DNA of 43,992 nucleotides from Actinomycetota bacterium (GTDB lineage Bacteria; Actinomycetota; Coriobacteriia; Anaerosomatales; Anaerosomataceae), in contig RCMX01000002.1 of assembly GCA_004348925.1 (NCBI GenBank), forward strand, positions 1-43,992. Direction: 5' to 3'. Positions 13,698 to 22,532 of the stretch are shown here, in pieces. The notes under the pieces are model-generated. The model saw only the letters and a list, made by a program, of their open reading frames with translations. It was not told the DNA's origin and searched no databases. Position numbers and translations under genes: made by a program. Within the stretch, counting starts at the first letter, position 1. Every line of letters starts with the position of its first letter.

Positions 13698-16253
13698 ATG
13701 CGACTGGTCGTCTCCGAGAAGAACATCGCGGCTCGCCGCATCGCCGAGATACTGGCGGTCGGCAAGCCGAAGACCGACAAGGTCTACAGCACGCCCATCT
13801 ACACGTTCCGCCGCGACGGCGAGGAGTGGGTGAGCATCGGGCTCAAGGGCCACATCCTGGGCGTCGACTTCCCCGAGGCACTCTCGCATACAGACGCCGG
13901 TTGGCAGGCCACGTGGGAAGACGGCCGCACCGCGTCCGCGCTCGTGCCGTCCAGCCTGCCTGTGCCTCCCTGGGAGAAGCGCTCGAAGCCCTTCACGGCC
14001 GATGGCCTCGACCTCAAGACCTGGAAGCTGCAGTCGCTGCCGTTCCTCGTGTGGGCGCCGGTTGGCAAGTCGCCTGCCGAGAAGGAGATCGTCCGCGCTC
14101 TCAAGAACCTCGCCAAGAAGGCCGACGAGATCATCATCGCAACGGACTTCGACCGCGAAGGCGAGCTCATCGGCGCTGACGCTCGCGGCGTCATGCGCGA
14201 GTCCAACAAGACCGCTCCGGTGTATCGCGCACGGTTCTCGGCTATCACGAAGGACGAGATCGAGCGTGCGTTCGCCGAACTCGGCACCGTCTCCGACGAG
14301 CTCGCCGCAGCCGGTGAGGCGCGGCAGGACATCGACCTCGTCTGGGGCGCCGTGCTCACCCGGTACCTCACGAAGGTGCGATTCGCGGGCGTCGGCCGAC
14401 CCCGAAGCGCCGGGCGCGTCCAGACGCCGACACTCAAGCTCATCGTCGACCGGGAGCTCGAGCGCGAGGCGTTTGTGCCCGAGACGTACTGGTCGGTCGA
14501 GGGCGCCTTCTCGGTGGAGGGCACCCGGCTCGTCGCCGGCCACGAGACCGAGCGGTTCACCTCGGCAGAGGCCGCGGACGCCGCGGTTGCGGCCGCCAAC
14601 AGCGTGCTCAGCGAGGGGGCTGCGCCCGAGGGCCCGGCGACCGTCGCAGATGTCACCACGACGCGCCGTACCGTGAAGCCGCCGACGCCGTTCAACACCA
14701 CCGCGCTGCAGGCCGCCGCGTCTGCCGAGGGTATCGGCCCCAAGCGCGCGATGAACATTGCCGAGTCGTTGTACATGAACGGCTGGATCTCGTATCCCCG
14801 CGTCGACAACAGCGTCTACCCCAAGAGCCTCGACATACGCGGCTTGCTCAAGACGCTCTCCGGCGTGCCCGCGTACCACCAGTATGCCGAGTCGCTCCTC
14901 AAACAGGAGAAGCTCACCGCCACTCGTGGCGCCAAGGAGACTACCGACCACCCGCCGATCCACCCCACGGGCGCTCCCGATCCGGACAAACTCAAGCCCG
15001 AGGAGTGGAAGCTCTACAACCTGGTGGCGCGCCGCTTCATGGCGACCCTCTCGGCTCCGGCCGTGCTGGAGGCCACCAAGGTCGGCCTCGTGGTGGGCGG
15101 CGAGCGGTTCATCGCCCGCGGCGACGTGGTGATCGATGCGGGCTTCCGCGCGATCTATCACTACGGCCTCAAGAAGGAGGAGCATCTCCCCAAGATGGCC
15201 GAGGGCGAGACGGTCGGCTTCCTCGGCGCAACGAGCGAGGAGAAGCAGACGCAGCCGCCGAAGCGCTACAAGGCCGCGGGTCTCATCCAGGAGATGGAGA
15301 AGCGCGGTCTGGGCACGAAGGCCACGCGGCACGACATCATCGAGACGCTTGAGTCGCGCAGCTACATCGTGAACGACCCGATCGAGCCCACCAAACTCGG
15401 CCGTGCCGTCATCGAGGCGCTCTCCACATTCGCCGAGCGCATCACCACGCCGGGCATGACCGCTGAGCTTGAGAGCGAGATGGACGACATAGCGAACGGT
15501 CGCACGCTGCGTGAGACCGTCGTCGGTCACTCGCGCGAGCTGCTGGCCGAGGTGATGGCCGTGCTGCTTCCCAAAGCCGAGGAGGTCGGCGAGCTCCTCA
15601 AGGATGCGGCAGTCGAGGACGCGAAGGTCGGCATCTGTCCCAAGTCCGGCCACGACCTGCTCGTGAAGTCATCGCCGAAGACGAAAGGTCAGTTCGTCGG
15701 CTGCGCTGGCTGGCCCGACTGCAATGTCACGTTCCCGCTGCCGCAGGGCAAGATCGAGACCGTTCCCGAGGCGTGCCCCACGTGCGGCACCCCGCAGGTG
15801 AAGATCATCCAGTTCCGGCAGCGCCCTCGCGTGCGATGCCTCGATCCCGAGTGCCCCACGAACTTCGAGGCGACCGTCGACATCGGCGCGTGCCCGACGT
15901 GCGCCGCTCAAGGCAAGGACGGGCGTCTCATCGCCCAGCGTTCGGCACGCACGCTCAAGCGGTTTGCCAGATGCACCAACTACGAGAGCTGCAACACGAG
16001 CTACCCGCTGCCGCAGAACGGCGAGCTTGAGGCCACCGGCGAGTCCTGTTCGTGCGGGGCGCCGATGGTCGTCGTGCACACCGGCAAGGGACCGTGGCGC
16101 ATCTGCGTCGATCCGTCGTGTCCGCTCAAGGCCGAGAAGGCCGCAGCTGCCGCCAAGGGCGGGGCCGCGAAGCCCAAAGCGAAGCCCAAAGCTGCTGCGC
16201 GCAAGAAGAGCACCGCCGCCAAGCCGAGGAAGCCCAAGTCCACCGGAGCGTGA
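13698..16253 (+). CDS. topA: DNA topoisomerase I, archaeal type (type IA)
   Basis: Type IA topoisomerases relax negative supercoils by cutting one strand through a tyrosine. In this 851-residue protein the TOPRIM domain has Glu 7 (VVSEKNIAARRIA) and DFDREGE at 150-156; the active-site Tyr is 366 in ISYPRVDN. Phrases such as SEKNIAARRIA, AAAGEARQDIDLVWGA, GRVQTPTLKLIVDRE and PPTPFNTTALQAA match archaeal Topo I as I remember it, not the usual bacterial TopA. The C-terminal region has four zinc-ribbon units (about 645-810), the first with one Cys replaced (CPKSG), then a Lys/Ala/Pro tail. ATG 13698 follows AGAGGA; TTG 13635 is in frame but lies over the promoter region. Confidence 0.9.
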   Translation: MRLVVSEKNIAARRIAEILAVGKPKTDKVYSTPIYTFRRDGEEWVSIGLKGHILGVDFPEALSHTDAGWQATWEDGRTASALVPSSLPVPPWEKRSKPFTADGLDLKTWKLQSLPFLVWAPVGKSPAEKEIVRALKNLAKKADEIIIATDFDREGELIGADARGVMRESNKTAPVYRARFSAITKDEIERAFAELGTVSDELAAAGEARQDIDLVWGAVLTRYLTKVRFAGVGRPRSAGRVQTPTLKLIVDRELEREAFVPETYWSVEGAFSVEGTRLVAGHETERFTSAEAADAAVAAANSVLSEGAAPEGPATVADVTTTRRTVKPPTPFNTTALQAAASAEGIGPKRAMNIAESLYMNGWISYPRVDNSVYPKSLDIRGLLKTLSGVPAYHQYAESLLKQEKLTATRGAKETTDHPPIHPTGAPDPDKLKPEEWKLYNLVARRFMATLSAPAVLEATKVGLVVGGERFIARGDVVIDAGFRAIYHYGLKKEEHLPKMAEGETVGFLGATSEEKQTQPPKRYKAAGLIQEMEKRGLGTKATRHDIIETLESRSYIVNDPIEPTKLGRAVIEALSTFAERITTPGMTAELESEMDDIANGRTLRETVVGHSRELLAEVMAVLLPKAEEVGELLKDAAVEDAKVGICPKSGHDLLVKSSPKTKGQFVGCAGWPDCNVTFPLPQGKIETVPEACPTCGTPQVKIIQFRQRPRVRCLDPECPTNFEATVDIGACPTCAAQGKDGRLIAQRSARTLKRFARCTNYESCNTSYPLPQNGELEATGESCSCGAPMVVVHTGKGPWRICVDPSCPLKAEKAAAAAKGGAAKPKAKPKAAARKKSTAAKPRKPKSTGA
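16167..16190 (+). repeat. 12-base tandem repeat in the topoisomerase tail
   Basis: Two perfect copies of GCGAAGCCCAAA encode an AKPK repeat in the basic, low-complexity C-terminal tail, which probably helps non-specific DNA binding. The copy number may vary between strains. Confidence 0.8.
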
Positions 16254-16313
16254 GGCTCCGTGCCGAGCGGGGCATGAACCTTGTGAAGTCGGTCGATCGA
16301 GTCAGGTGTGCCG

Positions 16314-16892
16314 ATGAAGCTCGCGCTCGTGCAGCTGATGCTGCGGCCCGATGAAGCGTCGGATCGCGTCGCTCTGGCGGAGGCGACCGCCCGAGCGGTC
16401 GCGCGTGGCGTGGACGCGGTGGTCATGCCGGTGGACGCCGTCGGAAGCACGAACGACCTCGACGTGCTCGGACGGGTCGTCACGCTGAGCGGCGACGCGG
16501 CGATCGATCCGGAGGAGCTCGGGAAGCTGTCCGTTTTGCCGCCGGACGTGCTCGTTCTCACGCCCGGCGCCGAGTCGGATATTCAGGCCGAGGCGGTCCT
16601 CGAGCTCGCTCTCGCGCTGTCATTCTCGGTCGCGGGTCTCGTCATCGTCTCCGAGCGTTCCGGCGCCGAGCCGGGCATCCCCGGCCACGGCGGTAGCGCC
16701 ATCGTCCTGCTCGGCGAGGTCCTTGCGGAGGCGATGGCGGACGATGACATCCTCTACGCCGAGATACCCGTGCCGATCCCGCCACCGGGCCCACGAGCGC
16801 TCCTTCCCGCTGTGCCGCCGATCCTTCTGCAGCGCCTCGCGCATCATCGCGGTCAGCGGCTGAGCGTGGAGTACCCCGCCGACCTCACGTAG
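16314..16892 (+). CDS. Nitrilase-like protein lacking the catalytic triad
   Basis: The 192-residue protein resembles a carbon-nitrogen hydrolase (nitrilase fold): it opens with MKLALVQLMLRPDEASDR and ends with GHGGSAIVLLGEVLAEAMADDDILYAEI, matching the strand-turn-strand region after the active-site Cys in nitrilases. The Glu-Lys-Cys triad is not found: the expected first Glu is in MPVD, and there is no Cys at all. It is also much shorter than the usual 260-300 residues. It may be a degenerate or repurposed relative. ATG 16314 or GTG 16308 may be the start. It is not part of an obvious pathway with its neighbours. Confidence 0.6.
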   Translation: MKLALVQLMLRPDEASDRVALAEATARAVARGVDAVVMPVDAVGSTNDLDVLGRVVTLSGDAAIDPEELGKLSVLPPDVLVLTPGAESDIQAEAVLELALALSFSVAGLVIVSERSGAEPGIPGHGGSAIVLLGEVLAEAMADDDILYAEIPVPIPPPGPRALLPAVPPILLQRLAHHRGQRLSVEYPADLT

Positions 16893-16913
16893 CGTCCGTC
16901 GCCGCCTCGCGCA

Positions 16914-16922
16914 TGCTAGAAT
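16914..16922 (+). promoter_or_regulatory. Extended -10 element before mdh
   Basis: TGCTAGAAT (hexamer TAGAAT at 16917-16922) has the TGn extension and sits in the 95-base gap before mdh. A start near 16929 leaves a leader of about 59 bases. Confidence 0.4.
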
Positions 16923-16987
16923 GCACCGAGGCTGCGGCATGCGTCGCGCCGGGGGAATCTGTTCGCTTTCTCGGGAAGGAATGTGCA

Positions 16988-17923
16988 TTGTCGCAGGCAA
17001 GAGTGACCGTCGTCGGCGCCGGTCAGGTCGGCGCGACGGCTGCGTTCGTGATGGCGCTTAGGGGGACGGCGGACGTCGTGCTCGTCGATGTGGCCGAGGG
17101 CATCCCGCAGGGCAAAGCTCTCGATATGATGCATGCCCGTTCGATCGAGCAGTTCGGCGTCAGTGTCACAGGGTCGAACGACTACGATGCGACTGCCGGT
17201 TCCGACGTCGTCGTCGTGACCGCCGGGCTTCCCCGCAAGCCAGGGATGACGCGCGACGACCTCCTCGCGATCAACGGCAACATCATCCGCTCCGTGGTCG
17301 AACAGGCCGTGGCTGCCTCGCCCGAAGCCGTTCTTCTGTGCGTCACCAATCCCCTCGACGTCATGACGTACCTCGCGTGGCGTGTCTCCGGTCTGCCCGC
17401 GTCTCGCGTGCTTGGCATGGGCGGCGTGCTCGACTCGGCACGCTTCGCCTACTTCATCGCCCGGGCTACCGGAGCGGCGATCTCTGACATCGACGCGGTC
17501 GTCATCGGTGCGCATGGCGACACGATGGTCCCGCTGCCGCGGCTCTCCACCGTCGCCGGCCGTCCGCTCACCGAGGTCCTCCCCGCCGAGCAGGTCGCCG
17601 AAGTGGTGAAGCGCACCGTCTACGGCGGCGCTGAAGTGGTGTCGCTCCTCAAGTCCGGCAGCGCCTTCTACGCGCCGGGAGCATCCGTCGCGGCGATGGT
17701 CGCCGCGATTCTCGGCGACACCCGGCAGACGATGCCGTCATGCGTGCTGCTCGAGGGGCAGTACGGGCTCTCGGATGTCTACCTCAACGTCCCCGCGGTC
17801 CTCGGCCGCTCCGGGGTCGTGGAGGTGCCCGAGTGGGGTCTCACCGATGATGAGCTCTCGGCGTTGCACGCGTCAGCTGCCGGCGTCATCGACGCCGTAT
17901 CGTCCCTCGGGCTCGGCAGGTAG
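16988..17923 (+). CDS. mdh: Malate dehydrogenase (NAD-dependent, LDH-like)
   Basis: This enzyme interconverts malate and oxaloacetate. The 311-residue protein has the NAD loop GAGQVG (10-15), Asp 34 selecting NAD over NADP, the substrate loop LPRKPGMTR (Arg 83 and 89), TNP at 120-122, Asp 149 and Arg 152 in LDSARF, and catalytic His 176 in GAHGD. Arg 83 marks it as a malate rather than lactate dehydrogenase. TTG is the start, set by GGAAGGA a few bases upstream; the frame is open to 16913 but that covers the promoter. It heads an operon with fumarase, the next step of the same pathway. Confidence 0.92.
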   Translation: MSQARVTVVGAGQVGATAAFVMALRGTADVVLVDVAEGIPQGKALDMMHARSIEQFGVSVTGSNDYDATAGSDVVVVTAGLPRKPGMTRDDLLAINGNIIRSVVEQAVAASPEAVLLCVTNPLDVMTYLAWRVSGLPASRVLGMGGVLDSARFAYFIARATGAAISDIDAVVIGAHGDTMVPLPRLSTVAGRPLTEVLPAEQVAEVVKRTVYGGAEVVSLLKSGSAFYAPGASVAAMVAAILGDTRQTMPSCVLLEGQYGLSDVYLNVPAVLGRSGVVEVPEWGLTDDELSALHASAAGVIDAVSSLGLGR

Positions 17924-17926
17924 CGA

Positions 17927-18766
17927 GTGCCCCGCGTCGAGGCCATCGCTCTGGCCGTTGAAGCAGCTGTGGCGGAAGCCGCGGTGACGCTGCGTCCGGA
18001 CGTGCTCTCGGCGATGCGGGCGGCGCTTGGCAAGGAGTCGTCCGAGCGCGGCCGGGCGGTGCTCGGCCAGTTGCTTGAGAACGCACAGATCGCCTCTCGC
18101 GATGCGGTGCCACTGTGTCAGGACACCGGAACCGTCTGGGTCTGGGTCGAGCTTGGCGCGCAGGAGTGTCTGCCGAGCGACCTGCATGCTGCGATCGATG
18201 CCGCCGTTGCGCGCGCCTACAGGGAGAACGCCCTGCGGATGAGCGTGGTCCGAGACGCGCTGTTCGATCGCACGAACACCGGCGACAACACGCCGGCCTT
18301 CGTGGATATCACGCTGCGCCCCGGAAGCGGCGCAACGGTTCATGTGATGCTCAAAGGCGGCGGATCCGACAACGCGAGCCTGGTCGCCATGCTCGATCCT
18401 TCGGCGGGCGAGGATGGCGTGGTGGAGACCGTCGTCCGTGCGGTGGAAGCGAAGGCCAGCGGCGCATGTCCGCCACTCGTTATCGGTGTCGGAGTGGGGG
18501 GCACGTTCGATTCCGTTGCGAAACTCGCCAAGAAGGCGCTGCTGATCCCGCTTGACGAACGGACGCCCGAGAAACGACGACGTGCACTCGAGGACCGACT
18601 GCTGACAGCCGTCAACGCCACCGGAATCGGCCCGGCGGGTCTCGGCGGGCTCACGACGGCACTCGGCGTGCGTGTCGTGTCCGCTCCCTGCCATATCGCC
18701 GCCTTGCCGGTCGCCGTTAACCTGGGCTGCTCGGCGCTGCGCACCGTGACGGTCGAGGTCGGCTGA
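17927..18766 (+). CDS. Class I fumarate hydratase, alpha subunit
   Basis: The alpha subunit of two-subunit iron-sulfur fumarase (or the related tartrate dehydratase) carries the [4Fe-4S] cluster that binds substrate. The 279-residue protein has the three expected cluster Cys: 64 (LCQDTGT), 181 (GACPPL) and 255 (APCHIA), plus RTNTGDNTP and GGGSDN. It starts with GTG three bases after mdh. The beta-subunit gene is not next, as is usual, but follows after an MFS gene at 20204. The oxygen-sensitive cluster fits anaerobic life. Fumarase is favoured over tartrate dehydratase by the mdh neighbour. Confidence 0.9.
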   Translation: MPRVEAIALAVEAAVAEAAVTLRPDVLSAMRAALGKESSERGRAVLGQLLENAQIASRDAVPLCQDTGTVWVWVELGAQECLPSDLHAAIDAAVARAYRENALRMSVVRDALFDRTNTGDNTPAFVDITLRPGSGATVHVMLKGGGSDNASLVAMLDPSAGEDGVVETVVRAVEAKASGACPPLVIGVGVGGTFDSVAKLAKKALLIPLDERTPEKRRRALEDRLLTAVNATGIGPAGLGGLTTALGVRVVSAPCHIAALPVAVNLGCSALRTVTVEVG

Positions 18767-20214
18767 TGAGCGAGATGTCCGCCCGGCGGCTTGAGGTGAA
18801 GGCGGCGTACCTGCCGCTCCTACGCAACTCGCGATTCCGCAAATTGTGGCTGAGCCAGTTCGTGAGTGGCATCGGTGACTGGCTTGTCGTGGGTCTGCTG
18901 ATCCCCCTCGTTACCACGCTGACCGGTGGTTCGGCGTTCGCCGTCGCCGGCATCATGATCGTGAAGATCCTGCCGTCACTGCTCCTGAGCTCTGTCGTCG
19001 GCGTTCTCGTCGACCGATTCGACCGGCGTCGTCTCATGATCGCATGCGATGCGATTCGCGCCGTGCTCACGCTCGGCTTGCTGTTCACGAGCAGCCTGTC
19101 GGTCATCTACCTCGTGGTGTTCACCATGGAGGTCGCATCGCTCTTCTTCACGCCAGCCAAGAACGCGCTCATCCCGCATCTTGTCTCGGAGGAGGAGGTC
19201 GCGGTCGCCAACGGGCTGTCGTACACCACGCAGCAGGCGAGCATGCTCATCGGCCTCACGATGTCCGGCGCGATCCTGGCCGGGTTCGAGGCGATCGTGC
19301 GTTGGGTGCTCGCGTCCGGGTTCCCGTTCGTCGACCAGCTCGTCGGCTGGCTTGCGCCTGCGCTTCTCGGGCCCCGTGCGGGCGTCTTCGTGAACGCCGC
19401 CAGCTTCATCATCTCGGCCGTGGTGGTCACCACGATCTCGGTGCAGTCGAAGGTCGCTCACGAGGGCACGTTCACGCTGTCGCTGCTTGGCAAGGACGCG
19501 ATTGAGTCGTTCCGCTTCCTCGGACAGCATCGCGAGCTGCGCGGGCTGCTCATCACGGTGGGGATGGCGATCCTCGGCGGCGGTGCCATTATCACCGTCG
19601 GGCTCGTCCATGTGCAGCAGAACCTCTCGGGAGGCGTGCCGATCCTCGACCGGGTCGCCGCATTGCGCTCGCTCATCGCGGCTCCACAGACGTTCATGCT
19701 CGTGTTCATCGCACTCGGCATGGTGGCGGGCGCGCTCGTCGTGCCGAGACTGGCCACGCGCATACCGCTCCAGGCGCTTTTCCTTGGCGGCGTGGTGGCA
19801 TTCGGCAGCGGGATGCTCGTGTTCTCGCTCAGCAGTCGCTACTGGGTCGCGGCGGTTTTCGCGGTCGTTGCCGGGTTCTCCATAGCCTGCCTCACGGTAT
19901 CGGGTAACACCTACGTCATCAGGACGACGAGCGATGACATTCGCGGGCGGGTGTTCACGGCGATGGAATCGGTGATCCGGGTATCGCTGCTGCTTTCTAT
20001 GGTCGTCGTGGCGCCGCTCGGCGACCTCACCGGCAAGGCGGCACTGGCGATCGCGAGATCACGCGGCATCGACCCGGCTACCGTGTGGCTCTCCGGTCCT
20101 CGCATCACGTTGCTGCTCGCTTCGTTCATCGTGCTCGGCGCGGCATTCTTCGCGTTCCGAACACTCAACTGGCGCGGCGCCGATCAGCCCGAGGCGGTCG
20201 ACGATGTCAGCTGA
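18766..20214 (+). CDS. MFS transporter
   Basis: The 482-residue membrane protein has about twelve hydrophobic segments and the MFS loop VVGVLVDRFDRRRLM after the second one. Overall it resembles the MFS_3/EntS-like group of exporters, from which the substrate cannot be guessed. It overlaps the fumarase alpha stop (TGATG) and the fumarase beta start (11 bases), so it is built tightly into the operon. A dicarboxylate substrate would suit the context but nothing in the sequence shows it. Confidence 0.82.
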   Translation: MSEMSARRLEVKAAYLPLLRNSRFRKLWLSQFVSGIGDWLVVGLLIPLVTTLTGGSAFAVAGIMIVKILPSLLLSSVVGVLVDRFDRRRLMIACDAIRAVLTLGLLFTSSLSVIYLVVFTMEVASLFFTPAKNALIPHLVSEEEVAVANGLSYTTQQASMLIGLTMSGAILAGFEAIVRWVLASGFPFVDQLVGWLAPALLGPRAGVFVNAASFIISAVVVTTISVQSKVAHEGTFTLSLLGKDAIESFRFLGQHRELRGLLITVGMAILGGGAIITVGLVHVQQNLSGGVPILDRVAALRSLIAAPQTFMLVFIALGMVAGALVVPRLATRIPLQALFLGGVVAFGSGMLVFSLSSRYWVAAVFAVVAGFSIACLTVSGNTYVIRTTSDDIRGRVFTAMESVIRVSLLLSMVVVAPLGDLTGKAALAIARSRGIDPATVWLSGPRITLLLASFIVLGAAFFAFRTLNWRGADQPEAVDDVS

Positions 20215-20767
20215 TTCGATTCGCGTGACGCTTCCCGCCACGCGCGACAACCTCTCCGCGCTTGAAGCGGGGCAGCCGGTCTTGCTGTCGGGCATCGTCT
20301 ACACGGCGCGAGATGCCACGCACGCCAGCATCGCGGGGGCACTCGAGGCCGCCGGTGCACTGCCGTTCGAGCTTGCAGGGCAGGCGCTCTTCTACGCGGG
20401 TCCCACACCGCCGGCAGCGGGGCGTCCCATTGGTTCGGTCGGTCCGACCACCGCGAAGCGGATGGACGCGTGGACCCCGGCGCTGCTCGATGCCGGGATC
20501 ACCGCCACGATCGGCAAAGGCGCGCGCTCCGAGGCTGTTCGCGAAGCATGCGTTCGCACCGGCGCCGTCTACTTCGCAGCCGTCGGCGGCTCGGCGGCGC
20601 TGCTCGCGACGCACGTCCTCACTGCCGAGACGGTCGCGTGGCCGGAGCTCGGCACCGAGGCGCTCGTGCGCATGGAACTCATCGACTTCCCGGCGTTCGT
20701 GGCGATCGATGCCGCCGGACGCGACCTCTACGCCATGGCCCCGGCAGAATGGAAGGTGGCGCGGTGA
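20204..20767 (+). CDS. Class I fumarate hydratase, beta subunit
   Basis: The 187-residue protein is the C-terminal-type domain of iron-sulfur fumarase: VYTARDATH at 32-40, YAGPTP at 64-69, GPTTAKRMD at 80-88, IGKG at 103-106 and AVGGSAALLA at 126-135. It completes the active site with the alpha subunit encoded at 17927. ATG 20204 lies within the end of the MFS gene, with GAGG at 20191-20194. Its stop overlaps the tmk GTG start (GTGA). Lengths of both subunits are normal, so the enzyme should be functional despite the intervening gene. Confidence 0.9.
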   Translation: MSADSIRVTLPATRDNLSALEAGQPVLLSGIVYTARDATHASIAGALEAAGALPFELAGQALFYAGPTPPAAGRPIGSVGPTTAKRMDAWTPALLDAGITATIGKGARSEAVREACVRTGAVYFAAVGGSAALLATHVLTAETVAWPELGTEALVRMELIDFPAFVAIDAAGRDLYAMAPAEWKVAR

Positions 20768-21402
20768 GCGGCGTCTTCATCACTTTTGAGGGCGGGGACG
20801 GCTCCGGCAAGACTACCCAGATCCTCCGCCTTGCCTCGGCGCTACGGGAGGTCGGCTGCGAGCCGCTGCTCCTGAGGGAGCCTGGCGGTACGGTGGTGGG
20901 TGAGGGCGTCCGCGATATCCTGCTCGACCCGCGCCACGAAGGCCTTGACCCCGTGGCGGAGACGCTGCTGTTCGCGGCGAGCCGCGCGCAGCTTTCGGCG
21001 ACCGTCATCAAGCCCGCGCTCGAAGCGGGGCGCGTCGTCATCTGCGACCGCTACGCCGACTCGACCGTGGCGTACCAGGGGTACGGTCGCGGTCTTGATC
21101 TTGAGACCGTGCGTGGCGTCAATGCGTGGGCGACGCGCGGCCTCGTGCCCGATCGCACCATCCTGCTCGACGTGGATCCCGCCGAGGGTATCGCCGCCGC
21201 AACGCCCGCCGAGGCGGACCGGCTCGAGCGCGAGGAGATCGCCTTCCATGCGCGCATCCGCTCCGGCTACCTGCAGATGGCGCACGCCGAGCCCGGGCGC
21301 TGGACGGTCATCAAGCGCGACCGTGCCGATGTCGTGTGGGCCGCGCTCGTCGCGGCGCTTGCACCCGTGCTGCAGCGCGCGGGCGTCCGGCTGGAGGCGT
21401 GA
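20764..21402 (+). CDS. tmk: Thymidylate kinase
   Basis: It phosphorylates dTMP to dTDP for DNA synthesis. The 212-residue protein has the P-loop GGDGSGKT at 10-17, the LLREPGGT motif that binds dTMP, the DRYADSTVAYQGYGR region, and a lid around AEADRLEREE. The GTG start overlaps the fumarase beta stop and the stop overlaps holB (TGATG). The tmk-holB order is common in bacteria. The frame is open far upstream within the fumarase gene, but the family start is clear. Confidence 0.94.
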   Translation: MSGVFITFEGGDGSGKTTQILRLASALREVGCEPLLLREPGGTVVGEGVRDILLDPRHEGLDPVAETLLFAASRAQLSATVIKPALEAGRVVICDRYADSTVAYQGYGRGLDLETVRGVNAWATRGLVPDRTILLDVDPAEGIAAATPAEADRLEREEIAFHARIRSGYLQMAHAEPGRWTVIKRDRADVVWAALVAALAPVLQRAGVRLEA

Positions 21403-22532
21403 TGGCCGCAACCTGCGTCTGGGACGAGATCCCGGCTCAGACGCGCGTCGCGGGGTATCTGCGACGCGCGGTCGCAGGCGACACGGTGTCGCACGCCTAC
21501 CTGTTCGTAGGGCCGAGCGGCTCAGGCAAGAAGACGGCCGCCGTCGCGCTGGCGTGCGCGGTCTTCTGCGATGACGGCGGCTGCGGCGCCTGTCCGACCT
21601 GCTACCGGGTTCTCGGAGGTCACCATCCGGACGTGCACATCGTTCGTCCGGAAGGCGCCGCCACCTACATCGTCGACCAGGTGCGCGAGATCATCCACGA
21701 CGTCAACCTGAAGCCCGTGCAGGCGTCGCACAAGATCTACATCATCGATGAGGCTGACCGATTCAACCCCGAGTCGGCCAACGCGTTCCTCAAGACGCTT
21801 GAGGAACCGCCCGACGACGTCATCATCGTGCTGCTGACGCGCTCGTACGAGACGGTGCTGCCCACCATAGCGTCGCGCTGCCAGGTCGTCCGGTTTCGTC
21901 CGGTTCCGCCGTCGGTCGCCGCCGCGCTGCTTGTCGAGCGTCTCGGCGTCGACACCGCGCAGGCGCGGGCAGCCCTCGCGGCCTCCGGCGGCGTCGTCCC
22001 TCGTGCCGAGGAGCTCCTGCGCTCTCCGGGCCGTCTTGCGGCGCGCGACCTGTGCCTCGAGACCCTGAAGCGACTGCCGCTCATGGATGGGTACGACGTG
22101 CTCGACGCGGCGCGCTTGCTGCTCGGCGCTGTGAAGGGACCGCTCGACGAGGTGAAGTCGGTCCAAGGTGACGAGCTCGAGGAATACCGTGCTATCCTCG
22201 GCAAAACCGTTTCGACGAAGCCGCTCGAGGAACGTCACAAGCGTGAGTTGACCGCACGGGAGCGCGAAGGCGTGGGCGAGATCCTTGGCGTCACGCAGAG
22301 CTGGCTTCGGGATTGCTTAGCAGTATCACAGGGTGCAGGCGAGTACGTGGCCAACACCGACGTCGCCGATGCGATGGATGAGGTCGCCGGCATCATCACT
22401 CCGGCTGCCGCGCTGAGGGCCCTCGAGGCCGTCGACACCGCGCGGAAGCGAATCTCGTATAATGTGAGCCCCCAGCTGGCCATCGAGGTCATGCTGTTCG
22501 ACATCCGGGAGGTCCTCCGATGCCCACGATAG
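21402..22532 (+). CDS. holB: DNA polymerase III subunit delta prime
   Basis: This is the clamp-loader delta prime subunit. The 376-residue protein has a P-loop-like GPSGSGKK at 37-44, a zinc module with Cys 56, 61, 64 and 67 (CxxCxxC), DEAD-like IIDEADRFN and the TLEEPP segment, and SRC (the sensor motif) in TIASRCQVVRF. A complete P-loop is unusual for some delta prime proteins but common in actinobacteria, so a DnaX-like origin is possible. It overlaps tmk upstream and ricT downstream (13 bases). Confidence 0.88.
   Translation: MAATCVWDEIPAQTRVAGYLRRAVAGDTVSHAYLFVGPSGSGKKTAAVALACAVFCDDGGCGACPTCYRVLGGHHPDVHIVRPEGAATYIVDQVREIIHDVNLKPVQASHKIYIIDEADRFNPESANAFLKTLEEPPDDVIIVLLTRSYETVLPTIASRCQVVRFRPVPPSVAAALLVERLGVDTAQARAALAASGGVVPRAEELLRSPGRLAARDLCLETLKRLPLMDGYDVLDAARLLLGAVKGPLDEVKSVQGDELEEYRAILGKTVSTKPLEERHKRELTAREREGVGEILGVTQSWLRDCLAVSQGAGEYVANTDVADAMDEVAGIITPAAALRALEAVDTARKRISYNVSPQLAIEVMLFDIREVLRCPR

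Noticed and set aside
13524..15653. Long minus-strand open frame (709 codons) opposite the topoisomerase gene
   Set aside because: Composition is that of an antisense shadow (Leu/Arg/Asp/Gly-rich, no motif); topA is unambiguous on the other strand.
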